Assembly (NCBI RefSeq): GCF_002811765.1
Contig: NZ_NPDR01000016.1
Coordinates: 1-24,277 of the forward strand
Direction: 5' to 3'
DNA from: Leptospira saintgironsiae
Lineage (GTDB): Bacteria > Spirochaetota > Leptospiria > Leptospirales > Leptospiraceae
DNA length: 24,277 nucleotides
The stretch's first letter is position 1, and each line of letters starts with the position of its first letter. The notes under the pieces are model-generated. The model did not search any database. It was not told the DNA's origin and saw nothing but the letters and a program-made list of their open reading frames with translations. The position numbers and the translations under genes are program-made. Below are positions 16,092-23,403 of this stretch, one piece after another.

Positions 16092-16617
16092 TACTTGTCT
16101 CCAACAATTCTATTTCTTTCGGTAGTGTCCCAATGGATTGGCTTAAATTCGTTAAGTACGTCTGGTATATCGGATCAGATTTTTTTATCGATTCTGATAT
16201 TAAAAATTTAAAACCTAAGGATTTCATAATTCCAAATTTCTCTGATAGTTTCATTAGCAGATGCCTCCGTTCGTCTTCCTTGACATCACCATCGAAAAAT
16301 TGTTTCGACGGAGCGAGGAAAATGTATAAACGCGATAACACGATTTCGTTATTGCTCTCATCCAAAATGTTATTTATAAAATCTAGTAATTGATAGGGGG
16401 TGAAAGCCCTTTGGATATGCATCTGATGCAAAATTGGGAAATTGTATCCTTTAGTTGCTTCCGCGATGTCGTAAGCACGAAATCGAATGGCACAGTCAAG
16501 AATATGTATTTCTTGGCCTTGCGCGCAGAAATCTACAAGGAGGCTGTGAGAAAGCCGATTCGATGCCTTCCCAAGCAGAAGAACATTTTGTAGCGGGACT
16601 GGTCTGATTTCCTGCAT
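16054..16617 (-). CDS. RecA/RadB-fold protein without Walker A
   Basis: 187 residues. The order of elements suggests a RecA-type fold: NVLLLGK, then helix SHSLLVDFCAQG, strand EIHILDCA, MHIQRAFTPYQLLDFINNIL, strand RLYIFLAPS, and KFLISES. The P-loop position (GKASNRLSH) lacks the GxxxxGKT consensus, so ATP binding is doubtful. ImuA-type and Rad55-like proteins play accessory roles of this kind in mutagenic repair. It is the first gene of the operon. A promoter (-35 TTTACA, -10 TATTAT) places the expected transcription start at or next to the ATG, so the message may be leaderless, and no Shine-Dalgarno precedes it. The fold assignment is by inspection only. Confidence 0.7.
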   Translation of the reverse strand: MQEIRPVPLQNVLLLGKASNRLSHSLLVDFCAQGQEIHILDCAIRFRAYDIAEATKGYNFPILHQMHIQRAFTPYQLLDFINNILDESNNEIVLSRLYIFLAPSKQFFDGDVKEDERRHLLMKLSEKFGIMKSLGFKFLISESIKKSDPIYQTYLTNLSQSIGTLPKEIELLETSNGQDSNSLFPRD

Positions 16618-16624
16618 GATTCAT

Positions 16625-16653
16625 ATAATACTGAGACCCTGGACAAATGTAAA
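16625..16653 (-). promoter_or_regulatory. Promoter of the polymerase operon
   Basis: On the minus strand, TTTACA (16648-16653) and TATTAT (16625-16630) are separated by exactly 17 bp. The start point should fall around 16617-16618, on the ATG of the first gene. Two direct ACAAAT copies on the plus strand (16643-16648 and 16653-16658), 10 bp apart, overlap the -35 element and could be an operator. The TTTG-N5-CAAA pattern that I recall for a Leptospira LexA box is not present here. Confidence 0.55.
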
Positions 16654-16827
16654 CAAATAGATACTATAAATCAGATTAGTTACTTCTTTTTTTACATGCA
16701 GCTATGTCGCTTTAGTGATAGTAAAGAACTTCTTGGAAAGTGAATTTTAAAAGCGATCAAGATAAAAAGAATAAAGTAGCTCCAGAAAATAATTATAGTT
16801 TCTGTATTAAATAATTCTCGAATCCGA

Positions 16828-16843
16828 AACAGATACTTCTGTT
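16828..16843 (-). terminator. Small hairpin after the recombinase gene
   Basis: AACAGA and TCTGTT pair perfectly around a TACT loop, about 44 bp past the recombinase stop on the minus strand. A second imperfect hairpin, CAGAAA/TTTCTG, lies at 16783-16804. Neither is followed by a clear T run, so termination is only suggested. The rest of the gap 16618-16886 shows no gene. Confidence 0.25.
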
Positions 16844-16886
16844 AATCCATTATGCAAAGGATGCGAAATAAGATTAAAAAACAAAC

Positions 16887-17555
16887 TTACCAATCTAAGT
16901 ATTCACTTCCATCTAAGAAGGGTTTAGTATAAAACTTAGCAGTCGTTACTGGAGACGAGTGTCCAAGGACCTTTTGGGCCGCAATAGATCCCGCTTTATC
17001 CAACATCCTCTGCCCAACGGTATGTCTTAATGCATGTGGATGAACTTTCCTTCCTTGACAGGTCGTTACATCCCAAGCTCCAATAATTCTCTGCAAGCTT
17101 CTCGTCGTTAAAGGAGTTCGAGTGGATTGATTTCTCTTCGGCCGAGAAAGAAAGAATATATCGGATTTAATATTAAGGATTCCGTGATATTCCCTTACTG
17201 CTTGCAGGGATTCCTCAGGTAAAACAGAAAACCCAAGCTTTCCTCCCTTTCTGGTAAATGTGATTAGGGTTTCACCTGTAGGAGCTTTTACTAAATTAGA
17301 GAATCGTAAAGATACGAGTTCCTTTGCGCGAAGTCCTGTCTTGCTTAAAATTGAAAAAATTGCCCTGTTTCTGTAATCTTCTTCAGTCTTAGGTTTTGAG
17401 AATCGTCGAGTAAGCTCTCTCATTGATTCGTTCGTTAAACCCTTTCCAAACATAGGAGGGGATGGTGGCCCGCCGGAGCCTCCTTTTTTTCGCTTTCTGG
17501 CCGATTCTATACTTACGATTTTCTTAAAGTTAACCGCTACACTCATACTACTCAA
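16887..17555 (-). CDS. Tyrosine recombinase, catalytic domain only
   Basis: 222 residues. The catalytic set is complete: Arg76 (TGLRAKEL), a Lys in the beta-hairpin (TRKGGK, about 103-106), His174 and Arg177 (HPHALRHT), His199 (LGHSSPVTT) and Tyr209 (KFYTKP). The region before it is only about 50 residues, with a Lys/Arg run and a Gly/Pro-rich linker, so the normal N-terminal core-binding domain is missing or highly reduced. It would cut and rejoin DNA through a phosphotyrosine, as an integrase or resolvase. The start is uncertain: ATG at 17555 or 17546 (Met4), neither with a good ribosome site. It is flanked by inverted repeats and by the GTPase/kinase locus, which points to mobile DNA. Confidence 0.9.
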   Translation of the reverse strand: MSSMSVAVNFKKIVSIESARKRKKGGSGGPPSPPMFGKGLTNESMRELTRRFSKPKTEEDYRNRAIFSILSKTGLRAKELVSLRFSNLVKAPTGETLITFTRKGGKLGFSVLPEESLQAVREYHGILNIKSDIFFLSRPKRNQSTRTPLTTRSLQRIIGAWDVTTCQGRKVHPHALRHTVGQRMLDKAGSIAAQKVLGHSSPVTTAKFYTKPFLDGSEYLDW

Positions 17556-17556
17556 A

Positions 17557-17584
17557 AAAATAGCCGATTATGTATCGGTGTCAA
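17557..17584 (-). promoter_or_regulatory. Recombinase promoter with palindromic operator
   Basis: On the minus strand a consensus -35 TTGACA (17579-17584) and TATTTT (17557-17562) are 16 bp apart. The spacer is filled by CCGAT-TATGT-ATCGG (17564-17578), a 5-bp-arm inverted repeat. A repressor bound there would block the promoter. The predicted start is very near the ATG codons, as for the polymerase operon. Confidence 0.45.
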
Positions 17585-17620
17585 GAAAAACGCTTGAAAT
17601 GGTCTTATTTTGGATCATTT

Positions 17621-17655
17621 TCAATGTCCGAAATGTTACTGAAATCGGACATTGA
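17621..17655. repeat. Perfect 11-bp inverted repeat beside the recombinase
   Basis: TCAATGTCCGA (17621-17631) and TCGGACATTGA (17645-17655) are exact reverse complements around a 13-bp centre. With one bulged base the match extends outwards to ATTT/AAAT. It lies in the divergent gap between the recombinase and the membrane protein gene, 66 bp from the former. The position fits either a recombinase binding or crossover site or a shared operator. Confidence 0.6.
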
Positions 17656-17688
17656 GAAATAGAATAAAGCTTCAGAGCTAAACGATAA

Positions 17689-18225
17689 ATGGATATTAAT
17701 ACCCTTAATTATATTAACGCGTTCGGAGTCATAGCTCAAGCTGTGATTTTATTAATTACGGCCGGAATTCTGATTTGGTACACGATTGAGACAGCAAAAA
17801 TTAGAAAAGAAACACAACGGCAGAATATATTACTTTCTGAACAAATTGAGCAAACAAAAAATATCAATGGAATACAAGATAAAAACGAAAGACTTTTGAG
17901 TAAACCAAGGTTAAAAATCGGCGGTGGTAGTTACGATTTAATTAAAAAATCTGCTACTTTTGAAATATATAATATAGGCGCAGATATTACCATCGAAGAT
18001 TTACTTGAAATAGATGGTAATGCAAAATTAAATCGAAAAGGATACTGGATGAATAAAGAAAGGAGACAAATTGATCTTAATTGGGCGAATAGTAAGATTT
18101 TCAATTCAATTGAATTTGAAATTTCTTATAAAGATAGGTTATCGCGTGCGGAAAAACTAGTATATCTTTTTACAATAAACAATGCGGGTCATATTGATCT
18201 CAATGAAAAGGAATTCGTACGTTGA
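17689..18225 (+). CDS. Membrane-anchored coiled-coil protein
   Basis: 178 residues. A single transmembrane segment (about residues 12-31, VIAQAVILLITAGILIWYTI) is followed by a charged helix that should form a coiled coil (about 32-70, ETAKIRKETQRQ...EQIEQTKN). A C-terminal domain with beta-strand character follows (KPRLKIGGGSYDLIKKSATFEIYNIGADITIEDLL). The topology suggests a cytoplasmic domain tethered to the inner membrane. No family recognised. Proteins of this build are common in mobile islands. It precedes the GTPase/kinase operon by 181 bp on the same strand and may belong to that system, although the gap is long enough for separate transcription. A/T-rich codon use resembles the genes that follow it. 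Confidence 0.75.
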   Translation: MDINTLNYINAFGVIAQAVILLITAGILIWYTIETAKIRKETQRQNILLSEQIEQTKNINGIQDKNERLLSKPRLKIGGGSYDLIKKSATFEIYNIGADITIEDLLEIDGNAKLNRKGYWMNKERRQIDLNWANSKIFNSIEFEISYKDRLSRAEKLVYLFTINNAGHIDLNEKEFVR

Positions 18226-18406
18226 TTTGGGAATTTTAAGTTTGGTGTTATGGAACTACATAGATTTCATTAATTTCCATTTTGCCGGCAAGATCATAAA
18301 TACTTTAAGTGGATAATGGAGTAATTTTTATTTAATAGCAGGAGCTGTGGATTCTTTTTAAATATTATAAATTTTGATAATTAATGAAAATGGATGGTAA
18401 TCGTTG
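18226..18406 (+). other. Upstream region of the GTPase/kinase operon
   Basis: No gene. It contains a perfect 10-bp palindrome TTGCCGGCAA (18282-18291), which stands out in such A/T-rich DNA, and AT-rich -10-like sequences (ATATTATAAA, about 18362-18371). GGATGG about 9 bp before the ATG at 18407 is a plausible ribosome site. A promoter for the operon is likely here, but I cannot fix its position. Confidence 0.35.
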
Positions 18407-20350
18407 ATGAGCGAAAAAAAGGGAGAAAGAAAAAAGACAATTAAGAAGAATGATGAAATTATTATAAATGAATCCAGCATCGATTTAGAAAATGTTGAAT
18501 TTTTCAAGAATATTGTGAAGAAATTTACTGAAATTGAATCGGACCAAATAATACTTTCTATTCCCGTCTGGGGATGGCAAGATACAGGTAAGACAACATC
18601 TATATTAACTGCAGGATATTTTTTGAATTGTGTCTCGCATGGAATTTCTTTGAGTGTTGTGAATTATTTAGACGAACTTGAGAGATTGCAAGATCAGAAT
18701 GATTGGATGAAAAAGAATGGAATTATTGAAGTAGCAATATCTTCAAAGTCAATCTTTCTATCTGCATCTAAAGATTTCATTGATAATAATTCTTGGCCGC
18801 CTGGGACCGATGCTCATACTCCTTATTTTTTCAGAATCGATAAACCGAACGGACAATTGGGATATTTATATATTCCCGATATTCCTGGAGGCAGTTTTCA
18901 GGATGCAACAAACGAAGCTATAGAAGTACTTGAGTCGGCCGATGGAATCGTTGTAATTATTGATCCTCAATTGTATAACCGACAAAATTCCCTAGCTAAA
19001 CATTATAAAGATGAGATTCGAGGTGTTTTGTTTGCTTCAGCTAAAAGAAAAATACCGATTGCTATTTTTATAACAAAAAGTGATAATTTTTCTGGCATTG
19101 ATAGCGCGATTATTGACGATGTAAATGCTACTTTAGAAATTATAAAGTCCTCAGTGGAAGCGCATGATATAGAAGTATTTAGAACTTCCGTTATAGGATT
19201 CGAAATTGTTAATGAAAAGATAGGAACGCAAGATGAGAAGAAGTTACCGGAAAGTAACACTAGAAAACCAGAACTATTATTAAAAGGTTGGATTTGGTTA
19301 TTATTCAAAGCTATTCATCGTTCAATTAAAATTGGTGTTAATGACAAAATAAATTTTCATCCTTCCGTAAGTTTAGGAAATAGAAAATCTCTCTCAAGTT
19401 CAAATCCAGATATTAGAGAAATTGGGTCCTTAACTAACCAAGAATCTTATCCAATACTTTCAATACAGTCTCCAAAAGAACAATTGGATATAATATCAGC
19501 CGCAAACGATGGAACTTTGAGAAAGCAAATAATTAAAGTAAAGGATTCAGCTATTTCGACAGGAAGCGTCTTAGAGCTTGGAAAAATCACTGATCCACCG
19601 GAAGATATTTTTAACTTAAAATTTCAATATAACAATGGCAGTTTAATAGCAGGAAAGTCAAAAGAAGCAGATGTAATTTGGAGTGGCATTCTCGGCGAAG
19701 AGATAAAGAAGAGGCCAATTGAAAATACAATAGCGAGTTGGAATGCATTCTCTCAAAATGAAATTCTAACTTTAAACAATGGGGGAAAAATTAGTCTTAT
19801 TTCTTTGAATGGAGATGAATGGTTAACTAAAAAGTTCATTCCTCTATTTTCTAAAAAAAGTGCAGTTTCGAGTCTCAGATATGAGAAAAAATTAAGTTCA
19901 GTATTAGCAATACACGGGACGGAAAGTGAAGGTGTTAAACTGATTGATGGGACTTTTGATGAAAGGCTGAAATATAATTTGAAAAAGAATGATGACGTAA
20001 TTTTTCTACATATTCTTCCTTCGCTCGAAGTATTTGCAATTAGTAATGAGGGGAAATTACGTATATTTTCAGAAGATAATGTTCAAGAGATTGAAGGTGC
20101 TAACATAACTAATTTAGAATTGATTAGTTTTGGATTAAATAATTCCCGGATAGCATTCATTTCCGCCGACAATACGTTGCGAATTTGTTTTAAAGATAAA
20201 AAAGGTCAATTTCAAATTACGGGAAATAAGTATTCAGTTAAACTAACTGGATTACCTGATTCAGTAATATTAGACGAATCGGAAAATTATGTAATTTGTT
20301 CATTTCGAGAAGCGATGATCTGGCGAGTGTTTAAAATTTATGGATTATGA
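18407..20350 (+). CDS. P-loop GTPase fused to a probable beta-propeller
   Basis: 647 residues from the ATG at 18407. A TTG one codon earlier is also in frame. The N-terminal Lys-rich stretch is followed by a P-loop GWQDTGKTT (about 56-64), a Walker B/switch II-like IPDIPGG (about 157-162) and ITKSD (about 222-226), the NKxD-type base-selecting motif with Thr for Asn. This set indicates a TRAFAC-like GTPase. After about residue 340, the sequence changes to repeated short strands (LSIQSPKEQLDIISAANDGTL..., VLAIHGTESEGVKLIDGTF..., VFAISNEGKLRIFSED) of the kind seen in WD40-like propellers. There is no transmembrane segment. The kinase gene starts inside its last codons. From memory, related GTPases occur in NTP-dependent conflict systems described by Aravind and co-workers (DO-GTPase families); this link is inferred and needs a profile search. 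Confidence 0.8.
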   Translation: MSEKKGERKKTIKKNDEIIINESSIDLENVEFFKNIVKKFTEIESDQIILSIPVWGWQDTGKTTSILTAGYFLNCVSHGISLSVVNYLDELERLQDQNDWMKKNGIIEVAISSKSIFLSASKDFIDNNSWPPGTDAHTPYFFRIDKPNGQLGYLYIPDIPGGSFQDATNEAIEVLESADGIVVIIDPQLYNRQNSLAKHYKDEIRGVLFASAKRKIPIAIFITKSDNFSGIDSAIIDDVNATLEIIKSSVEAHDIEVFRTSVIGFEIVNEKIGTQDEKKLPESNTRKPELLLKGWIWLLFKAIHRSIKIGVNDKINFHPSVSLGNRKSLSSSNPDIREIGSLTNQESYPILSIQSPKEQLDIISAANDGTLRKQIIKVKDSAISTGSVLELGKITDPPEDIFNLKFQYNNGSLIAGKSKEADVIWSGILGEEIKKRPIENTIASWNAFSQNEILTLNNGGKISLISLNGDEWLTKKFIPLFSKKSAVSSLRYEKKLSSVLAIHGTESEGVKLIDGTFDERLKYNLKKNDDVIFLHILPSLEVFAISNEGKLRIFSEDNVQEIEGANITNLELISFGLNNSRIAFISADNTLRICFKDKKGQFQITGNKYSVKLTGLPDSVILDESENYVICSFREAMIWRVFKIYGL

Positions 20351-21590
20351 TAAGGGGAAATTATTTATAGAATTATTGAAGAATCTTCCAATGGGTAAGT
20401 TTGCGGATGTAAAGCAAATTGATATTAAGAATGGAATGATGGTCAAAAGGAGGACAGTTTTTGCGTTAGGAAAATCAATAAAAGATAGAGGAGAATTAGT
20501 TGTATTAAAATGTATTTGGCCTTCAACGGCTACTGATGGTTGGCAAACTGAGTTGCTAACAAATGAAGGTCGTTTAAATCGAATAGAGAACACTCTATCA
20601 AAATTAAAAAGAGAATCTTTACCAATACCTATAGTTTTAATTAAAGATGTAGAAATATTGCGACCTAGTAATATTTTAATTATCGCAATGGAGAAATTAG
20701 AGCCTCTTTCAAGTTACATTGAAAAGGGGCTTGTTAAGGATTTTGATATTGCTAATTTACTTCGAAGATTTTCGATCACATCAGATGCGCTTAATTGGAT
20801 TCATTTTGATATTTGCGTTGATAATCTGGGTATAGATGGTAATGGAAATTTCTTTATGATTGATCCCGATAGTCTTTATTTAGGTGATGAAGAGTTATTG
20901 AAAGTAACAGTGCCCGCTATGAAAGAGTTTAATCTTCCACCTGCAGTAATAGCAAAAGTACGAAATTCAACAGATTTAGAATTTACTAAAAAATTTTTAT
21001 TAACTAAATTTAAATGGGAAATCTGTTTGGTCGCTCTGCAATTACATTTGCGTAAATTACCGGCTCGTGGCTTTGCTGAAAATAGTGATGAATGGCTAAA
21101 TGATTGGATTGAATCCTCTTTCTCTGAAAATAAAGAATTAAAAGATTTTTGGCTTAGAATATTTGATTTGAATGTTCTCGAAAATAAATCACTGGAAGAT
21201 ATTTCTGTCGAATATGAGAATGTTATTAAAAATTTTAAAGCATCAGTTCCATTGGATGAATCTGATGAAAAAACAAAGGAAACTTTAATTGAGACGGAAT
21301 CTACAGATAGCAATAATTTGCTAAAAGAAAATGCGGTTAAACTTAGGTCAGGTCAACTGAATTACGAAGGTATCTTCAACTATGTGTCGCTTTTGAAAGG
21401 GAGATTGGAAGAGGATGAATCAATTGAACTTTTTTGGAATGAGCTTTTAACTATAGCTATATGTTTTCTAAAGAACCCAGATCTATCGGAAGATTTTGCA
21501 TTGAAAGCCTTGAAAATATTTCCAAATTCAGAAAAATTTAAAGAAAAATTACATATGATACAAGTTTGGAAGGAATTGGATTTGAGATGA
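20340..21590 (+). CDS. Protein kinase-like protein with helical C-terminus
   Basis: 416 residues. The core catalytic residues of a protein kinase are present: Lys57 in VVLKC (ATP lysine), the catalytic loop HFDICVDN (His155, Asp157, Asn162 of the HxDxxxxN pattern) and IDPD (Asp175, in the place of DFG). The glycine-rich loop is not recognisable, and the Lys normally at position +2 after the catalytic Asp is Cys159. The kinase lobe ends near residue 230. The remainder is acidic and helical, and the last 60 residues look TPR-like (SEDFALKALKIFPNSEKFKE). The gene overlaps the GTPase gene by 11 bp and is followed by an ATGA overlap, so all three products are coupled. It could phosphorylate a partner protein or act as an atypical kinase; the substrate is unknown. 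Confidence 0.8.
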   Translation: MDYDKGKLFIELLKNLPMGKFADVKQIDIKNGMMVKRRTVFALGKSIKDRGELVVLKCIWPSTATDGWQTELLTNEGRLNRIENTLSKLKRESLPIPIVLIKDVEILRPSNILIIAMEKLEPLSSYIEKGLVKDFDIANLLRRFSITSDALNWIHFDICVDNLGIDGNGNFFMIDPDSLYLGDEELLKVTVPAMKEFNLPPAVIAKVRNSTDLEFTKKFLLTKFKWEICLVALQLHLRKLPARGFAENSDEWLNDWIESSFSENKELKDFWLRIFDLNVLENKSLEDISVEYENVIKNFKASVPLDESDEKTKETLIETESTDSNNLLKENAVKLRSGQLNYEGIFNYVSLLKGRLEEDESIELFWNELLTIAICFLKNPDLSEDFALKALKIFPNSEKFKEKLHMIQVWKELDLR

Positions 21591-22456
21591 GTGAAAAAGT
21601 ATACCTATCAATTTATTCAAAAGGATTTCCTGTAACTAAAGATCATGGCGAGTTTCAACTTATTGTTCCGAATAATCAAAATAAATTAAACTTGGGTATC
21701 GAAAGCAATTTAGCTTTAAGTTCAAATTGGCCAGCATTTATTTCTGGTTTTTATGAAATTTCTGAAGATTTAGCTTCTAATCACAAATGCATTCTGTTTG
21801 AATCAAATCAAGCTGCAATAATTAAAGGATTTCCCGTTAGAGAAGTCGGCAAGAGAGCAAATGTAATTGTTTTAATTGGAACAATAATGCTCGAGAATAG
21901 GGAATTGAATGCTAAACAATTAGCTGCATTAGATAATTTGGTAGATTATTTAATTAAACAATATTCAACAATTCTCGCAAAAAATGATCAATATTTAATA
22001 GAGCAATTAAAGAACGGATTGTTCTTGAAGGATAGGGTATTTGAGTTAAATATTTCTCAGTCCGAAAATATCTCATGGTATTCTGATCTCCTTGAAGAAA
22101 AGAAGAAATGGGAAAATATTAAAGGATTTTCCGATAAAGATAATATTATTGGTGGGGCTAATGTTTTAATCGGAACAGAGGCGGATATATACAATGCGGG
22201 ACTGCAAGGCTTGGTAGATGGATTTTACGATCCTATTTCTAAGGCCATCTTTCCAATTAATGATAAATTAAAAAGGGTCAGTATTCCTGTAGTTGATGAT
22301 GATGCATTTTTAGCTTTAAAGAAGGATGTAATTGAAATTAAAGAAACGTTACAAGGTGTGCAGGTTACTCTTCAAGATATTCCAAACTTAATAATAGAAA
22401 CTATCCATGCTACATTAAACAATATTTTATTTAATGCTAAGAAGAAGAAAAAATAG
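21587..22456 (+). CDS. Third component of the GTPase/kinase operon, unknown fold
   Basis: 289 residues. I chose the ATG at 21587 because it overlaps the kinase stop as ATGA. A TTG 21 bp earlier is also in frame. The N-terminal half has beta character (KVYLSIYSKGFPVTKDHGEF, FPVREVGKRANVIVLIGTIML). A helical stretch follows (about 110-170), then a Gly/Asp-rich segment (GGANVLIGTEADIYNAG), and a C-terminal amphipathic helix (LKKDVIEIKETLQGVQVTL) that could form a coiled coil, ending in six Lys. I recognise no catalytic motif. GTPase partners with a beta-rich N-terminal domain are known from related predicted conflict systems, but the similarity I see is too weak to name one. Its strict coupling suggests that it is a structural or effector partner. 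Confidence 0.75.
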   Translation: MSEKVYLSIYSKGFPVTKDHGEFQLIVPNNQNKLNLGIESNLALSSNWPAFISGFYEISEDLASNHKCILFESNQAAIIKGFPVREVGKRANVIVLIGTIMLENRELNAKQLAALDNLVDYLIKQYSTILAKNDQYLIEQLKNGLFLKDRVFELNISQSENISWYSDLLEEKKKWENIKGFSDKDNIIGGANVLIGTEADIYNAGLQGLVDGFYDPISKAIFPINDKLKRVSIPVVDDDAFLALKKDVIEIKETLQGVQVTLQDIPNLIIETIHATLNNILFNAKKKKK

Positions 22457-22731
22457 TAAACATCTTTATGTCTTTTTATATTTTTAGATTCAAAATTTTA
22501 TTAAAAAAGATCGCGTATAAAATTATTAGACGATAGCTACTGGCAAAGTTTGAAGAACAAGAGGCTTAAAAGTGTCTACTAAAACTTAACTAAGCTAGTT
22601 CTAAGGATAAAAAGAATCATAATCCGCGCTCGCATATTTCTGCATTAAATTAATAATCAAAATCTTCAGCTTCCTAAGCGGAAAGTGCTTGATATGTCTC
22701 AGCTAATTCTCTAAGAGTTTTGGCCGTCTTT
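22457..22731. other. Gap between convergent operons
   Basis: No gene is seen in these 275 bases. Just after the plus-strand stop, ACAT-CTTT-ATGT followed by CTTTTTATATTTTT (about 22461-22488) could end transcription of the GTPase/kinase operon, although the stem is only 4 bp. Near 22668-22688, TTCC and GGAA could form a weak hairpin behind the minus-strand genes. Confidence 0.3.
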
Positions 22732-23403
22732 TTAAATCTTATTATAGATTTCTTTCTCTATGGATTTAAAGTATTTTATCGCATTCACTTTTGCATTGTT
22801 TACGCTCGCTGGCGGCCGGTTGAAGTATTCCCTTTTCATTTTCCGATAACAATCATGCCTAACTGGATCAAGGGTGAATTCTTCTGTAAACATGGATTCA
22901 ATTTGCCTTCTGGTATTTCTGATTGCTTGTTCTCTATTTATTTTCTTATTGCCTTTTAGGTATTTGTTAGTTTTTATGAATGATTCATATTCGGACGTTG
23001 CAAAGGAGGCATTGTTTTTATATTTTGTTAATTCATCACTGGTGACTATTTTCGTGAACTTAGGCGAATTGATTTCTTTAATCATCTTATCCTTTGCTTC
23101 ATTTCTTTTCTGCTTCAATTTATTTAAAGGTTTAAGCAATTCTTGGCTCATTTCTCTAATCAAAAGCCAATGTGGATGCATTTCTGCTCTGGCCCGTTTT
23201 CTTTTTTTAACACTTTTTAAGAGGGTTAGGAATTCCTTTTGCAATCTTGTAATTGTTTTTGATTTTGAAGGGAATTTGACTTCTAACTCCACTTTATGAG
23301 GCTTCTTTTCTGATCGCTCGACGAAGTTGCTATAATTAGCAATTATTCCTTGCTTTACGGAACTCGGAAGAATACTATTTTTTCTTTTTCGCTTCGTATC
23401 CAT
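22732..23403 (-). CDS. Highly basic hypothetical protein
   Basis: 223 residues, very rich in Lys and Arg throughout (MDTKRKRKNS at the start, VKKRKRARAEMHPHW in the middle, NRPPASVNNAKVNAIKYFKSIEKEI near the end). It is predicted to be mostly helical with coiled-coil potential (LLKPLNKLKQKRNEAKDKMIKEI). There is no catalytic motif and no membrane segment. The charge suggests nucleic acid binding. It starts 29 bp inside the HNH-like gene, with GGA just before the ATG, so it is expressed with that gene. Family not recognised. Confidence 0.65.
   Translation of the reverse strand: MDTKRKRKNSILPSSVKQGIIANYSNFVERSEKKPHKVELEVKFPSKSKTITRLQKEFLTLLKSVKKRKRARAEMHPHWLLIREMSQELLKPLNKLKQKRNEAKDKMIKEINSPKFTKIVTSDELTKYKNNASFATSEYESFIKTNKYLKGNKKINREQAIRNTRRQIESMFTEEFTLDPVRHDCYRKMKREYFNRPPASVNNAKVNAIKYFKSIEKEIYNKI

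Noticed and set aside
16618..16886. LexA box upstream of the polymerase operon
   Set aside because: The TTTG-N5-CAAA pattern I recall for Leptospira is absent. The TTTG and ACAAAT elements here are direct, not inverted, repeats. Damage regulation therefore remains unproven.
22720..23299. Hydrophobic plus-strand frames (22720-22959, 22874-23299) as membrane proteins
   Set aside because: They are antisense to the Lys-rich gene at 22732-23403. Lys codons read backwards give Phe and Leu, which explains the apparent membrane segments. The minus-strand genes have operon spacing and ribosome sites.
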